Shown: piece after piece, positions 45,774 through 54,045 of the stretch
How the letters are laid out: the number at the start of each line of letters is the position of its first letter
Numbering within the stretch: the first letter of the stretch is position 1
Assembly (NCBI RefSeq): GCF_009296025.1
Contig: NZ_CP045178.1
Location: forward strand, 2,294,001 to 2,358,000
DNA length: 64,000 bases
DNA from: Streptomyces tsukubensis
GTDB lineage: Bacteria > Actinomycetota > Actinomycetes > Streptomycetales > Streptomycetaceae
Direction: 5' to 3'
Translations under genes and position numbers: made by a program
Notes under the pieces: generated by a model
Databases searched by the model: none
What the model saw: the letters and a program-made list of their open reading frames with translations, nothing else
What the model was told of the DNA's origin: nothing

Positions 45774-46748
45774 TTACTTGCTGTCGATACGGCCGATCGC
45801 CGTTCCGGTCTCGGCAAGGGCGGAGACGGCCCTGTTCCAGCTGGTGTCGGACGGGTTCAGCGCGCTGCGCAGATAGGCGGTGGTCAAGCGCTGGAGGACA
45901 GCGACGCGCTCCGGGTTCTCGTCCGTGGTTTCCGCGGCTTCCCAGTTCGGGATGCCACCCAGCGAGTGCTCCGCACCGAACAGGGTGAGCAGGTCGGTGG
46001 CTCCGGGGCCGTACGTGTAAGCGTCGGTGAACCAGTCCGGGCCGCGGCTGGACATCTTGGACTGGTCGCGGTCACCGGCCACCACGAGCGTCGGCGTGGC
46101 CAGTTCGGCGAAGGACGGGTTCATGAAAGGGAAGTGTTCCTTGGCGAACGGGTGCAGTTCGCCGCCACCGAGACCGGTCGCGGCCAACAGCACACCGGCC
46201 TTGACCCGCGGGTCCGCGTAGTCCTTGCCGGGCTGCCCGGACTCGTCGAGGGTGCGGACACCGAGCAGCATCTGTGCCGTCTGCGCGCCCCAGGAGTGTC
46301 CGGCGACGACGACCTGCCCCTTGTCCACCCGCCCGGCCAGCCCCGGTACAGCCGCTTCGACGGTGTCCCACTGGTCGAGAACGCGTTCCAGGTCTTCGTA
46401 CCTCTCGGTCCAGATCCGCCCGAACACCGGGTCGTCGAAGCCGATGCCGTTCCGCCGCGAATCGAGGTGGGTCGGCTGCACCACGACGAAGCCCCGCGAT
46501 GCCCAGAAAGCCGCCAGCGGAGCGTATCCATCCAACGACCAGCCGTTGCCGTGGGAGAAGAGGAGCACCGGCAGGCCCTCACCGGCAGTCGGCGCGGAGA
46601 CCCGTATCTCAAGCGGAACGGCACGGCCGGACGCGTCCAGCGCGACAGGCGCGACGGACACGACCCGTTCACCGGCGCCGACGACCTCGTCCAGGGTGCG
46701 CACTATCTGTGTGTCGGTTGCTGTGGGAGCGCTGCTCATGGGAGTCAT
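45774..46748 (-). CDS. Alpha/beta hydrolase (chlorophyllase/dienelactone hydrolase-like)
   Basis: A 324-residue cytoplasmic hydrolase. The oxyanion loop LLFSHGNGWSLDGYAPLAAF and nucleophile elbow VVAGHSWGAQTA (Ser) are clear; the Asp in VVAGDRDQ and the His in FGAEHSLGG would complete the triad. Substrate unknown. The ATG at 46748 follows AGAGGA; a second ATG three codons later is possible. A long palindrome lies 36 bases upstream of the start, so the gene is probably repressed by a TetR-like protein not encoded next to it. Confidence 0.85.
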   Translation of the reverse strand: MTPMSSAPTATDTQIVRTLDEVVGAGERVVSVAPVALDASGRAVPLEIRVSAPTAGEGLPVLLFSHGNGWSLDGYAPLAAFWASRGFVVVQPTHLDSRRNGIGFDDPVFGRIWTERYEDLERVLDQWDTVEAAVPGLAGRVDKGQVVVAGHSWGAQTAQMLLGVRTLDESGQPGKDYADPRVKAGVLLAATGLGGGELHPFAKEHFPFMNPSFAELATPTLVVAGDRDQSKMSSRGPDWFTDAYTYGPGATDLLTLFGAEHSLGGIPNWEAAETTDENPERVAVLQRLTTAYLRSALNPSDTSWNRAVSALAETGTAIGRIDSK

Positions 46749-46783
46749 CCGTCCTCTGCGTTGTGGATTCCCGTCGCCCACGT

Positions 46784-46830
46784 CGAAACGGAGCGACGTT
46801 CCGAATAATACGGAACGCCGCTCCGTTTCG
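46784..46830. promoter_or_regulatory. 47-base palindrome upstream of the hydrolase gene
   Basis: Left arm CGAAACGGAGCGACGTTCCG (46784-46803) and right arm (46811-46830) are complementary at 19 of 20 positions around the spacer AATAATA. Inner GTTCCG/CGGAAC and outer CGAAACGGAGCG/CGCTCCGTTTCG pairs suggest two nested dimer sites. Confidence 0.75.
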
Positions 46831-47187
46831 CAAACATCGCGACGCGAGTGACCTCGACACCGATCCGAACACCGCCGCCGCAACGTCGCGCGACAGGCGG
46901 GCGGAGTCCGTCGCAACGGGCGGATGCCGCTCGGCACGGAGCGGGTGCCGCTCGGCACGGAGCGGGTGCCGCTCGGCGGCGCGGCAGCCGTATGCGTCCT
47001 GCACGGCGTGGAGGCACCGCTACGGCTGACAGCCGCGGAGGCGGGCGGGGGGTTGGAGGCGGCCTACCGACGCTTCCTCGACCGACCGGCACTCGTCCGC
47101 GTCGCACTGCTGCTCATGACGCTCGGCGACACCGGAGCGAAACGGCCCTTCGGGCGCATATTCACGCGCGGCCCGAAAATAGAGACC
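46831..47187. other. Region with a 21-base tandem repeat and no supported gene
   Basis: Two exact copies (apart from the first base) of a unit ending CCGCTCGGCACGGAGCGG start at 46924 and 46945, and part of a third follows. A plus-strand frame beyond it reads GGGLEAAYRRFLDRPALVRV, faintly like a regulator's last helices, but has no start or family signature. It may be what is left of the regulator for the palindrome. Confidence 0.45.
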
Positions 47188-47221
47188 AGGGCTGTCCCGA
47201 AATCTCTGTCGGGACAGCCCT
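47188..47221 (-). terminator. Terminator of the lysozyme-like/propeller gene
   Basis: AGGGCTGTCCCGA (47188-47200) and TCGGGACAGCCCT (47209-47221) form a perfect 13-base stem with an 8-base loop. The stem begins inside the stop codon; on the minus strand it is followed by a TCTCTATTTT-type tract. Confidence 0.9.
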
Positions 47222-48116
47222 CAGACGGGCTGCCAGGGTTTGAAGTCGCTTCCGGGGCCGGATTTGTTTCCGGTGGCCCAGAATCCGCCGTCAGTACCAC
47301 GGACATAGATACTGATACTGCCATCAGCGAATTGCAGGACAGACGGCTGCCCGACAAATTTCCCACCGTCACTCAACCGCTGCCAGGAATGATCAAAATC
47401 CCCACCCGGCGCCTTCTGACCCATCCCATTAACACTGCCATCCGCAAGCACCGCATACGTCGCAAGCGTCCCATTCGACCGCAACACCACCACCGGACCA
47501 CCAGCGACCGCCATCGCCCCACCCGGCGAAGTCTGCTGCCACGGCTTGAAATCACTACCCGGCCCACCCTTGTTCCCCGTCCCCAAAATCACACCCCGCC
47601 CCGTGCGCACATACACACTCACCGTCCCATCAGGAAACTGCACCACCGAAGGACGCCCCACAAAACCACCCTCACTCAACCGCTGCCAGGAATGATCAAA
47701 ATCCCCACCCGGCACCTTCTGACCCATCCCATTAACACTGCCATCCGCAAGCACCGCATACGTCGCAAGCGTCCCATTCGACCGCAACACCACCACCGGA
47801 CCACCAGCGACCGCCATCGCCCCACCCGGCGAAGTCTGCTGCCACGGCTTGAAATCACTACCCGGCCCACCCTTGTTCCCCGTCCCCAAAATCACACCCC
47901 GCCCCGTGCGCACATACACACTCACCGTCCCATCAGGAAACTGCACCACCGAAGGACGCCCCACAAAACCACCCTGAGAACTCAACTGCTGCCACGGACC
48001 AAAAAGACCACCAGGCGCCGCCTGACCCCTCCCGTACACATTGCCATCCGACTGCACCGCATACGTCCCGATCGTGCCATTCCGGAACAACACCATCTCC
48101 GGACCACCCAGACCGG
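47221..48116 (-). repeat. 896-base repeat, copy A (propeller module)
   Basis: This segment aligns without gaps to 48644-49539 (offset 1423), with a small number of base differences, mainly around 48,901-48,938 in the partner. It ends exactly at the head/propeller junction of the two genes. Within it a 303-base unit occurs twice (for example 47373 and 47676). Confidence 0.9.
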
Positions 48117-48579
48117 TGGAGCCGACAGTCCTCTCCGCCTCCGCGATCAGCGAACGGGCAGTCGATTCAACCTGATCGTAACGTTCCGGAAAGGCGGAGC
48201 GCTGTACCGCTTGAGCAAGATGGCCCGCGGTGTAACCGGGGTTCTTCCGATCCGCGTCGATGGCCCGTCGCAAGAATGACGCGGTGGCATACGCGACGTC
48301 CCTGCATTGCTCGACCGTCCCCCAACCCTGGCTGGGGCGCTGCTGGAATACGCCAACCGAATCACGGTCCCCGCAGGGGAGGTTATTCATACGAGACTCG
48401 ACCCAGCCGGCCTCGAATGCGGCAAGTTGCACCTTGTTGTTCACTTGCAGCTCGACGCAGACTCGATAGACGGTCTTCGTCACCTCAAGGTCACGGGTCG
48501 CAGGCACGGGACAAGCCGCTGCGGCTGAAGAGCCGAGTAAGGTTGCCGGTACGCGGTCCGCTGTAATGTCGCCGCTCAT
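47221..48579 (-). CDS. Lysozyme/transglycosylase-like head fused to a lectin-type beta-propeller
   Basis: A 452-residue protein. Residues 31-150 look like a lysozyme-superfamily domain (AAFEAGWVESRMNNL with Glu56/Glu61, then GDRDSVGVFQQRPSQGWG). Residues 155-452 are about six beta-blades of roughly 50 residues resembling the PLL/tectonin-like lectin propellers (PSVVQFPDGTVSVYVRTGRG, VVLRSNGTLATYAVLADGS). No signal peptide is seen. The pair of blades repeats as an exact 101-residue unit. It likely cuts peptidoglycan while the propeller binds glycans. The next gene upstream carries the same propeller with a different head. Confidence 0.75.
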   Translation of the reverse strand: MSGDITADRVPATLLGSSAAAACPVPATRDLEVTKTVYRVCVELQVNNKVQLAAFEAGWVESRMNNLPCGDRDSVGVFQQRPSQGWGTVEQCRDVAYATASFLRRAIDADRKNPGYTAGHLAQAVQRSAFPERYDQVESTARSLIAEAERTVGSTGLGGPEMVLFRNGTIGTYAVQSDGNVYGRGQAAPGGLFGPWQQLSSQGGFVGRPSVVQFPDGTVSVYVRTGRGVILGTGNKGGPGSDFKPWQQTSPGGAMAVAGGPVVVLRSNGTLATYAVLADGSVNGMGQKVPGGDFDHSWQRLSEGGFVGRPSVVQFPDGTVSVYVRTGRGVILGTGNKGGPGSDFKPWQQTSPGGAMAVAGGPVVVLRSNGTLATYAVLADGSVNGMGQKAPGGDFDHSWQRLSDGGKFVGQPSVLQFADGSISIYVRGTDGGFWATGNKSGPGSDFKPWQPV

Positions 48580-48643
48580 TCGTGTCCGCCGCCTTCTGTT
48601 TCGTTGCTGTGGAAAACCCCTCGGACCTGTTCACGCGGCTGCC

Positions 48644-49539
48644 TCAGACGGGCTGCCAGGGTTTGAAGTCGCTTCCGGGGCCGGATTTGTTTCCGGTGGC
48701 CCAGAATCCGCCGTCAGTGCCACGGACATAGATACTGATACTGCCATCAGCGAATTGCAGGACAGACGGCTGCCCGACAAATTTCCCACCGTCACTCAAC
48801 CGCTGCCAGGAATGATCGAAATCCCCACCCGGCGCCTTCTGACCCATCCCATTAACACTGCCATCCGCAAGCACCGCATACGTCGCAAGCGTCCCATTCG
48901 GCCGCAACACCACCTCCGGATCCCCGACAACCGCCATGGCCCCACCCGGCGAAGTCTGCTGCCACGGCTTGAAATCACTACCCGGCCCACCCTTGTTCCC
49001 CGTCCCCAAAATCACACCCCGCCCCGTGCCCACATACACACTCACCGTCCCATCAGGAAACTGCACCACCGAAGGACGCCCCACAAAACCACCCTCACTC
49101 AACCGCTGCCAGGAATGATCAAAATCCCCACCCGGCACCTTCTGACCCATCCCATTGACACTGCCATCCGCAAGCACCGCATACGTCGCAAGCGTCCCAT
49201 TCGACCGCAACACCACCACCGGACCACCAGCGACCGCCATCGCCCCACCCGGCGAAGTCTGCTGCCACGGCTTGAAATCACTACCCGGCCCACCCTTGTT
49301 CCCCGTCCCCAAAATCACACCCCGCCCCGTGCGCACATACACACTCACCGTCCCATCAGGAAACTGCACCACCGAAGGACGCCCCACAAAACCACCCTGA
49401 GAACTCAACTGCTGCCACGGACCAAAAAGACCACCAGGCGCCGCCTGACCCCTCCCGTACACATTGCCATCCGACTGCACCGCATACGTCCCGATCGTGC
49501 CATTCCGGAACAACACCATCTCCGGACCACCCAGACCGG
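48644..49539 (-). repeat. 896-base repeat, copy B (propeller module)
   Basis: This is the second copy of the propeller-encoding segment, with its own 303-base internal repeats (for example 48796 and 49099). Near identity at silent positions implies recent duplication or continuing gene conversion. Confidence 0.9.
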
Positions 49540-50020
49540 ATTGTCGACCGGTCCACCACGTGGTCTCCTTCCGGGCACCGGGCCAGCCGAAGCTGAGGTG
49601 AACGTGATCCGTATGCGCACTGCTTCCGCTGTAAGCCGACGAAGAATGGTTGCTCGCCTGCCAGATGCGGCGGTTCCAGATGAGATACATGATCCCCATA
49701 CGCCGAGCGAGCGCGTGAGGATTGTTCCACCGGTCAGTCGCCAGCAACCAGTTGACCAGGGCATCCCCTTGCTCACGTTGGGCGCCGTCATTGGCGTTGA
49801 AGGGGTAGTCCAGTGCCCGGCCCTCTTTGTGTTCACTCGTCCCGACCGCATTGCAGGGACGGACAATACCGAGGTCGGGGCGGCCATAAGTGGACCGCAG
49901 GAGATCCCTGATTTCCAGAACACCCGGCTTCGCTGTCGGATCGCAGCCCGTCTGACCGTGGTAGGGCTGGTAATTGTCGATACCGGCCCCGAAATCAGGA
50001 GCGGGCGGAGTCAGAACCAC
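48644..50020 (-). CDS. M15/LAS-type peptidase-like head fused to the same lectin-type propeller
   Basis: A 458-residue protein. Residues 1-160 resemble the D,D-carboxypeptidase-like domain seen at the C-terminus of actinobacterial cell-wall enzymes: His64 and Asp71 in HKEGRALDY, and HTDHVHLSFGW (136-146) giving the H-x-H zinc ligands. Residues 162-458 are the six-blade propeller, almost identical to that of the downstream gene. No signal peptide. The GTG at 50020 follows AGGGGAAC. It probably cleaves peptide cross-links of peptidoglycan. Confidence 0.75.
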   Translation of the reverse strand: MVLTPPAPDFGAGIDNYQPYHGQTGCDPTAKPGVLEIRDLLRSTYGRPDLGIVRPCNAVGTSEHKEGRALDYPFNANDGAQREQGDALVNWLLATDRWNNPHALARRMGIMYLIWNRRIWQASNHSSSAYSGSSAHTDHVHLSFGWPGARKETTWWTGRQSGLGGPEMVLFRNGTIGTYAVQSDGNVYGRGQAAPGGLFGPWQQLSSQGGFVGRPSVVQFPDGTVSVYVRTGRGVILGTGNKGGPGSDFKPWQQTSPGGAMAVAGGPVVVLRSNGTLATYAVLADGSVNGMGQKVPGGDFDHSWQRLSEGGFVGRPSVVQFPDGTVSVYVGTGRGVILGTGNKGGPGSDFKPWQQTSPGGAMAVVGDPEVVLRPNGTLATYAVLADGSVNGMGQKAPGGDFDHSWQRLSDGGKFVGQPSVLQFADGSISIYVRGTDGGFWATGNKSGPGSDFKPWQPV

Positions 50021-50672
50021 TGATGTTCCCCTGTTCGATTCTGCTTGGCATGGGCAGAGCCGTTACTTCTTCATGCGGTCAGCGAGTGCTCACATGTACA
50101 CACCAGCTACGGACCGGTCAGCTACGGACCAGCAAGATGGACTGCGTGCCTGCACGTATTCCAGGCCGCAGGTTCACCTCTCGTCATTTCCCTCGGCTCG
50201 TACGAGGCCAATTCTCCTCGCCTGGACCTGAGTTGAGCGACGAAAATTCCACGGGACCACTCGGACGAGGTACAGAGAGGGCCTGATCCACCGCGGCGTC
50301 CCTGACACCTGACACCTGACACCTGACCCGACGTGCGGATCCTCAGGTCCTCGTACGCGATGCGGTCGTGCGCACCAATGACCGGAGCGAGGCCTACGCG
50401 TCCACGGGACCAGGTACCGGCGCCTCCGCCCCGGGCTCCCGCAGCCCCCCGTGTGACACCGGGCACCAGGCGATGGACCTGCTCAGATCAGCTCACACCG
50501 ATCCATCGGGCCATCGGGCCATCGGGCCATCGGGCCATCGGGCCATCGGGCCATCGGGCCATCCAGGGTCGTGTCGGCACCATGGCCCCGTACAAGGCTC
50601 TGGCAGCCGTGCGTGATTCTCGCGAAGGGGCCCGCTGTCGGCTGATGGCGACGGCCCGAGCCGCCGGGAGGG
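50021..50672. other. Repeat-bearing intergenic region
   Basis: A 652-base stretch between the propeller gene and the glycosyltransferase gene. It includes three copies of CTGACAC (about 50302-50327) and the octamer array at 50503-50558. No frame has both a ribosome site and protein character. Confidence 0.6.
50503..50558. repeat. Seven perfect tandem copies of CCATCGGG
   Basis: The octamer is repeated seven times without change and followed by a diverged unit (CCATCCAG). It is a simple-sequence tract, not a CRISPR array, as there are no spacers. Confidence 0.97.
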
Positions 50673-51584
50673 TCAGACGATCGGAGGACGGCCGGCGCGC
50701 GTCAGCCGCCACACTGTCCGCCATGACATCGGACGGCGCTCCCCCTGTCCTCCGCGCAGCCCCTCGGCGAAGCCCCTGAACCAGACGCGCAGGTTCCCGG
50801 AGGAACGGAAACGCCAGAGGCTGATCACGACCCAGGTGGCCAGATAGACCGGGACCAGCGAGGCCGGCAGGCGACGACGCGCGACCCAGACCCTGTTGCG
50901 GGCGACCATGCGGTAGAACGGTCCGTGCCTCGCCGGGTTCGTCGCCGGGTGGTGCACCTCGATGTTCCCGGCGTACCAGCCGACCCGTCCGAGATCCCAC
51001 AGCCGCCACGCGAGATCCACCCCCTCGTGAAAGAGGAAGAAATGCCCTGGCCAGCCGCCGACAGCGGCGTAATCCGCCCGGCGGACGAGCACGATCCCCT
51101 CCGCCATGACGGTGACAACCCCTGAGCGCCTGGCGTCACCGGTCCGCAGCCGGGGAACCCACCGGCCCAGCGTCTCGCCGGTGGCGGGGTCGGCGATCCT
51201 GGGTTGGACGTACGCCGCGTCTCGGTGCCGGTCGGCCTCGACGATCAGCTCGTTGAGAGTCCGCGGGTCCGGAAGAACCGCGTCATTGTCGAAGAACAGC
51301 ACGAACTCGGCGTCACCGACGGCCAGCGCCTCCGCACCAATGTTGCGCCCCTCCGGAATCCCCGTATTGACAGCAAGCGTGACGCTCTGCACACCATCGG
51401 GAACGTAGTCGGACTCCACACCGTTCCCGACGATCACGACCCGCAGATCCACACCCTGCTGGGCGAGAACCGAGGACATCGCCGTACGGAAAGCCTCGTC
51501 CCGGTCATTCATGGTGAGCACGACGACGTCGACCGTGCGCTTGGTCGCGGACTCTTCCCTACCCACCTTGACCTGCTCCTTCAT
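50673..51584 (-). CDS. Family 2 glycosyltransferase
   Basis: A 303-residue GT-A enzyme. The nucleotide-sugar fold starts VDVVVLTMNDRDEAFRTAMS; VNTGIPEGRNIGAEAL and the metal-binding FFDNDAV follow, then WPGHFFLFHEGVDLAWRLWDLG resembling rhamnosyl- or galactofuranosyltransferases. The C-terminus has a hydrophobic helix (LVPVYLATWVVISLWRF), suggesting membrane association. It is divergent from a second family 2 enzyme. Together they may decorate a surface glycan; acceptor and donor are unknown. Confidence 0.87.
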   Translation of the reverse strand: MKEQVKVGREESATKRTVDVVVLTMNDRDEAFRTAMSSVLAQQGVDLRVVIVGNGVESDYVPDGVQSVTLAVNTGIPEGRNIGAEALAVGDAEFVLFFDNDAVLPDPRTLNELIVEADRHRDAAYVQPRIADPATGETLGRWVPRLRTGDARRSGVVTVMAEGIVLVRRADYAAVGGWPGHFFLFHEGVDLAWRLWDLGRVGWYAGNIEVHHPATNPARHGPFYRMVARNRVWVARRRLPASLVPVYLATWVVISLWRFRSSGNLRVWFRGFAEGLRGGQGERRPMSWRTVWRLTRAGRPPIV

Positions 51585-51831
51585 ACGCTGGGCCTACCGG
51601 ACAGCTCTCGCGCGGCGCGCCCTTGTGCAGGCGGACCGTGAGATGAAGACCTGGCCGCACGGCCCGGCGCAGCGTAGCTCCCAAGTCACCCGGTGGCCCA
51701 CCTCCGCGGCGCTCCCGGCCGGCGGTGGCCCCACATGGCCTTGGCCGGCGACAACGACGTGCGTGGGAGTTCCTCCTACGGTTTCAGTGCTTGGATGGAC
51801 TGTTGTCTCTGGCCTAGCAAGGAGAAGCGCT

Positions 51832-52605
51832 GTGCCCCTGGTATCTGTTGTGATGCCCGTGTACAACTCGGCCGTCACTCTTGGCGCCGCGGTCCGGTCG
51901 GTGCTGACGCAGACCCACACAGACCTGGAACTCCTCGTCACCGATGACAAATCGTCCGACGGGTCGATGGATCTGCTCATGCAATTCGCCCGGCAGGACA
52001 AGCGTGTTCTGCCGGAATCGGCGCCCGAACGGGGCGGCGCAGGCCGGGCACGCAATCGTGCCATCGAACGGGCCAGGGGCGACTACATTGCTTTTCTTGA
52101 CAGCGACGACATGTGGCTCCCGGAGAAGACCGAGCGGCAAATCGCATTCGCCGCGGAGACGGACACCCCTCTGACGTTCACCTCCTACCACAAGATGGAC
52201 GCCGAATACGAAGGTGAGAGCACCGATTTCATTCCGACCGGGCGCGTGGTCCAGGCGCGGGAGCACGTGGACTATCGCGCCATGTTGGTTCAGGATCACA
52301 TCGGTGCGCTCACCGCCATGTATGACCGCACCGTCCTCGGCTCAAGGCTGATGCCGGAAATGCCTAAGCGCCAGGACTACGCTCTGTGGCTTTCGATCAT
52401 GCGTGACGGCGTGGACGCCCGGGGCCTTCCAGAGCCGCTGGCGGTGTACAGGGCTCACCGCGCGGGATCACTCTCCTCCAACAAACTGAGCCTCGTCCCG
52501 TACAACTGGTCGCTGTACCGCGAGCACGAGGGGCTGTCGGTCCCCCTGGCGACGCGGGCATTGGCCGGCGCCGCGTGGCACTCGCTGCGCAAGTCGCGGA
52601 TCTAG
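51832..52605 (+). CDS. Family 2 glycosyltransferase
   Basis: A 257-residue GT-A enzyme starting at a GTG preceded by AAGGAGAAG. Motifs: PLVSVVMPVYNSAVTLGAAV, the Asp-rich VTDDKSSDGSMDLL, ARNRAIERARGDYIAFLDSDDMWLPEK with the metal-binding DSDD, and the late catalytic region KRQDYALWLSIM. It resembles capsule- or teichoic-acid-type transferases. A perfect palindrome 110 bases after the stop may end its transcript. Confidence 0.9.
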   Translation: MPLVSVVMPVYNSAVTLGAAVRSVLTQTHTDLELLVTDDKSSDGSMDLLMQFARQDKRVLPESAPERGGAGRARNRAIERARGDYIAFLDSDDMWLPEKTERQIAFAAETDTPLTFTSYHKMDAEYEGESTDFIPTGRVVQAREHVDYRAMLVQDHIGALTAMYDRTVLGSRLMPEMPKRQDYALWLSIMRDGVDARGLPEPLAVYRAHRAGSLSSNKLSLVPYNWSLYREHEGLSVPLATRALAGAAWHSLRKSRI

Positions 52606-52714
52606 GGCTCCCCACCGCACCCGGGCCGGCGGGCCCGCCGCACCGCCTACGGGGCTTTACGACCCGGTGGTGCCAGCGCCGCGCAGGGACAGTTAGAGAG
52701 CAGAAAGCGGCGAT

Positions 52715-52740
52715 CGGCCGGCACGACGTCGTGCCGGCCG
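52715..52740. terminator. 26-base perfect palindrome
   Basis: The arm CGGCCGGCACGAC is followed directly by its exact reverse complement, with no spacer. As RNA it folds into an 11-base stem with loop ACGT, a good terminator for the glycosyltransferase gene; as DNA it could also be a protein-binding site. Confidence 0.7.
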
Positions 52741-52910
52741 GTGCCGGGCGATCCGCGGCCGTGAACTCAGCGGTGCTGGTGCACGGTCAAGAAGTCACCG
52801 CGCTGGAACGCTTTCATGGCGTTGTCCACGTCGCAGCGGGTGGCGGGCCGCCCGGGGCGCCCCCCTCTCGCGAGAAGGGAGCACCCGGCCGTCCGTCGGT
52901 GTGCGCCGGT

Positions 52911-53234
52911 CTACGGCTCGTCGTATCCGATCCAGTGGATCTGCCACTTGTTGGTCGTCGCGTCGCTCGGCGTGATTCCCTTGTCGGTTCCGCGGCGCTT
53001 CCACCCCTCCCAGCGCAGGTAGACCCGGAAGCCGGTCGAGGTGCCGTTGTAGACGCTACTGCCGCCTGCGGTCTCGTACATCGCTCCGGTGCCCGCGAGG
53101 GAGCACACGTAGGTCGGCGTCCCCGTGAACTCGGCCGTTTTGGTGTCGACGTCGATAAAGATCGTATCGCCGCCCTGCGCCTGCCATCCGACGCCGGGTT
53201 CGGTTTTCCCTGAGGCAATCCTTGCTGTTGGCAC
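52911..53234 (-). CDS. H-type-lectin-like small protein
   Basis: A protein of about 107 residues with a beta-rich sequence: GGDTIFIDVDTKTAEFTGTP, then TYVCSLAG, a Tyr/Gly-rich turn, TGFRVYLRW and KWQIHWIGYDEP at the end. The pattern of a TP-x-V strand, a TGF-x-V strand and a final W-x-x-x-W-I-x-x strand resembles H-type lectin domains, which bind GalNAc-like sugars. The GTG at 53234 has a GGAGGG site at proper spacing; an ATG at 53240 is too close to it. No signal peptide. Identification is tentative. Confidence 0.6.
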   Translation of the reverse strand: MPTARIASGKTEPGVGWQAQGGDTIFIDVDTKTAEFTGTPTYVCSLAGTGAMYETAGGSSVYNGTSTGFRVYLRWEGWKRRGTDKGITPSDATTNKWQIHWIGYDEP

Positions 53235-53240
53235 AGACAT

Positions 53241-54045
53241 CCCTCCAGAGATTCGCGATCAACTGCCGAAATGCGCGCACTCAAGTTAGCTGGCGATAGT
53301 TGGACGAGTAAGTCCCTCAACCGGCCAACACCGGTGGGACAGGTGGGATATGAAAAGCGATCGGCAGCCTGGCGCAGACGTCCACCTCTCAGCCAGAACC
53401 CCGCAGCCTGGCGCCGCGACAGCCCCGGATGGCGAGATCGAATTGTTTCCCCGGGGTTCCGCCCCTGCTGGGCCCCGGTGCCGCGCATCGTCGTACGAGA
53501 CCGCCGGTGGCGGCTGTCCGGGCACCGGGATCGTAATGCCCCACCGCCGACACGAAGGCAAAGAGATGCCCGACTGAAACAGGCCCGCAACAGGTCCCAT
53601 AAACAGGCCCACGCCCGCGTCTTCCAGGTCTTCTTCGCCCGTATGAAGACCTGGAAGATCCTCTCCCCTACGGAAGTCGGATCCACATTCCTGGTATTGG
53701 GTCCTAGGACATCTCTGTCGCGCGGGGTGTCACGCACGACTATCGGGCCGATCCCCGCGACCTGGTCGCTGACGGCGTTGAGCCAGGACGCGGTTGGGCC
53801 AGGGCGCGCCCCGCGTTTGCAGCGTAGGACTTGGGCGAGGGGCTGGTGTTGGTGCTCTTGCCCTGGACGACGAACCGAGGAGGGAGCGCCCCGCGTGCGC
53901 GCGGCGTGAGGACAGGCGCGAAGCGTGCGATCCGGCACCGCTCGGAAGAGTGACGTCGCTGGGTTAGGGGGAAGCGTGGATGCTCGGGTCGAGACGATGC
54001 TCGTGTTCGGTGTGACCTGCCGCGATACCAAGGAGTCGTCGAGCC
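53241..54045. other. Long region without a supported gene
   Basis: These 805 bases have irregular codon statistics in every frame and no recognisable protein, so they may be decayed or purely regulatory. The only clear structure is the hairpin at 53620-53658. An AAGGAG at 54030 serves the next gene. Confidence 0.55.
53620..53658. terminator. 14-base perfect stem-loop
   Basis: TCTTCCAGGTCTTC (53620-53633) and GAAGACCTGGAAGA (53645-53658) pair perfectly over an 11-base loop. No gene ends close by, so it may be a leftover terminator of a lost gene. Confidence 0.6.

Noticed and set aside
46924..50023. Plus-strand frames rich in Arg, His and Thr repeats opposite the propeller genes
   Set aside because: The repeats mirror the minus-strand propeller repeats; no start site or known family, so they are shadows.
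50503..50558. CRISPR array
   Set aside because: The octamers are directly contiguous, only eight bases long and have no spacers or cas genes nearby.
53271..53909. A 212-codon plus-strand frame after the H-type-lectin-like gene
   Set aside because: It has no ribosome site, its translation is Arg/Pro/Ser-rich without domains, and it spans a strong hairpin.
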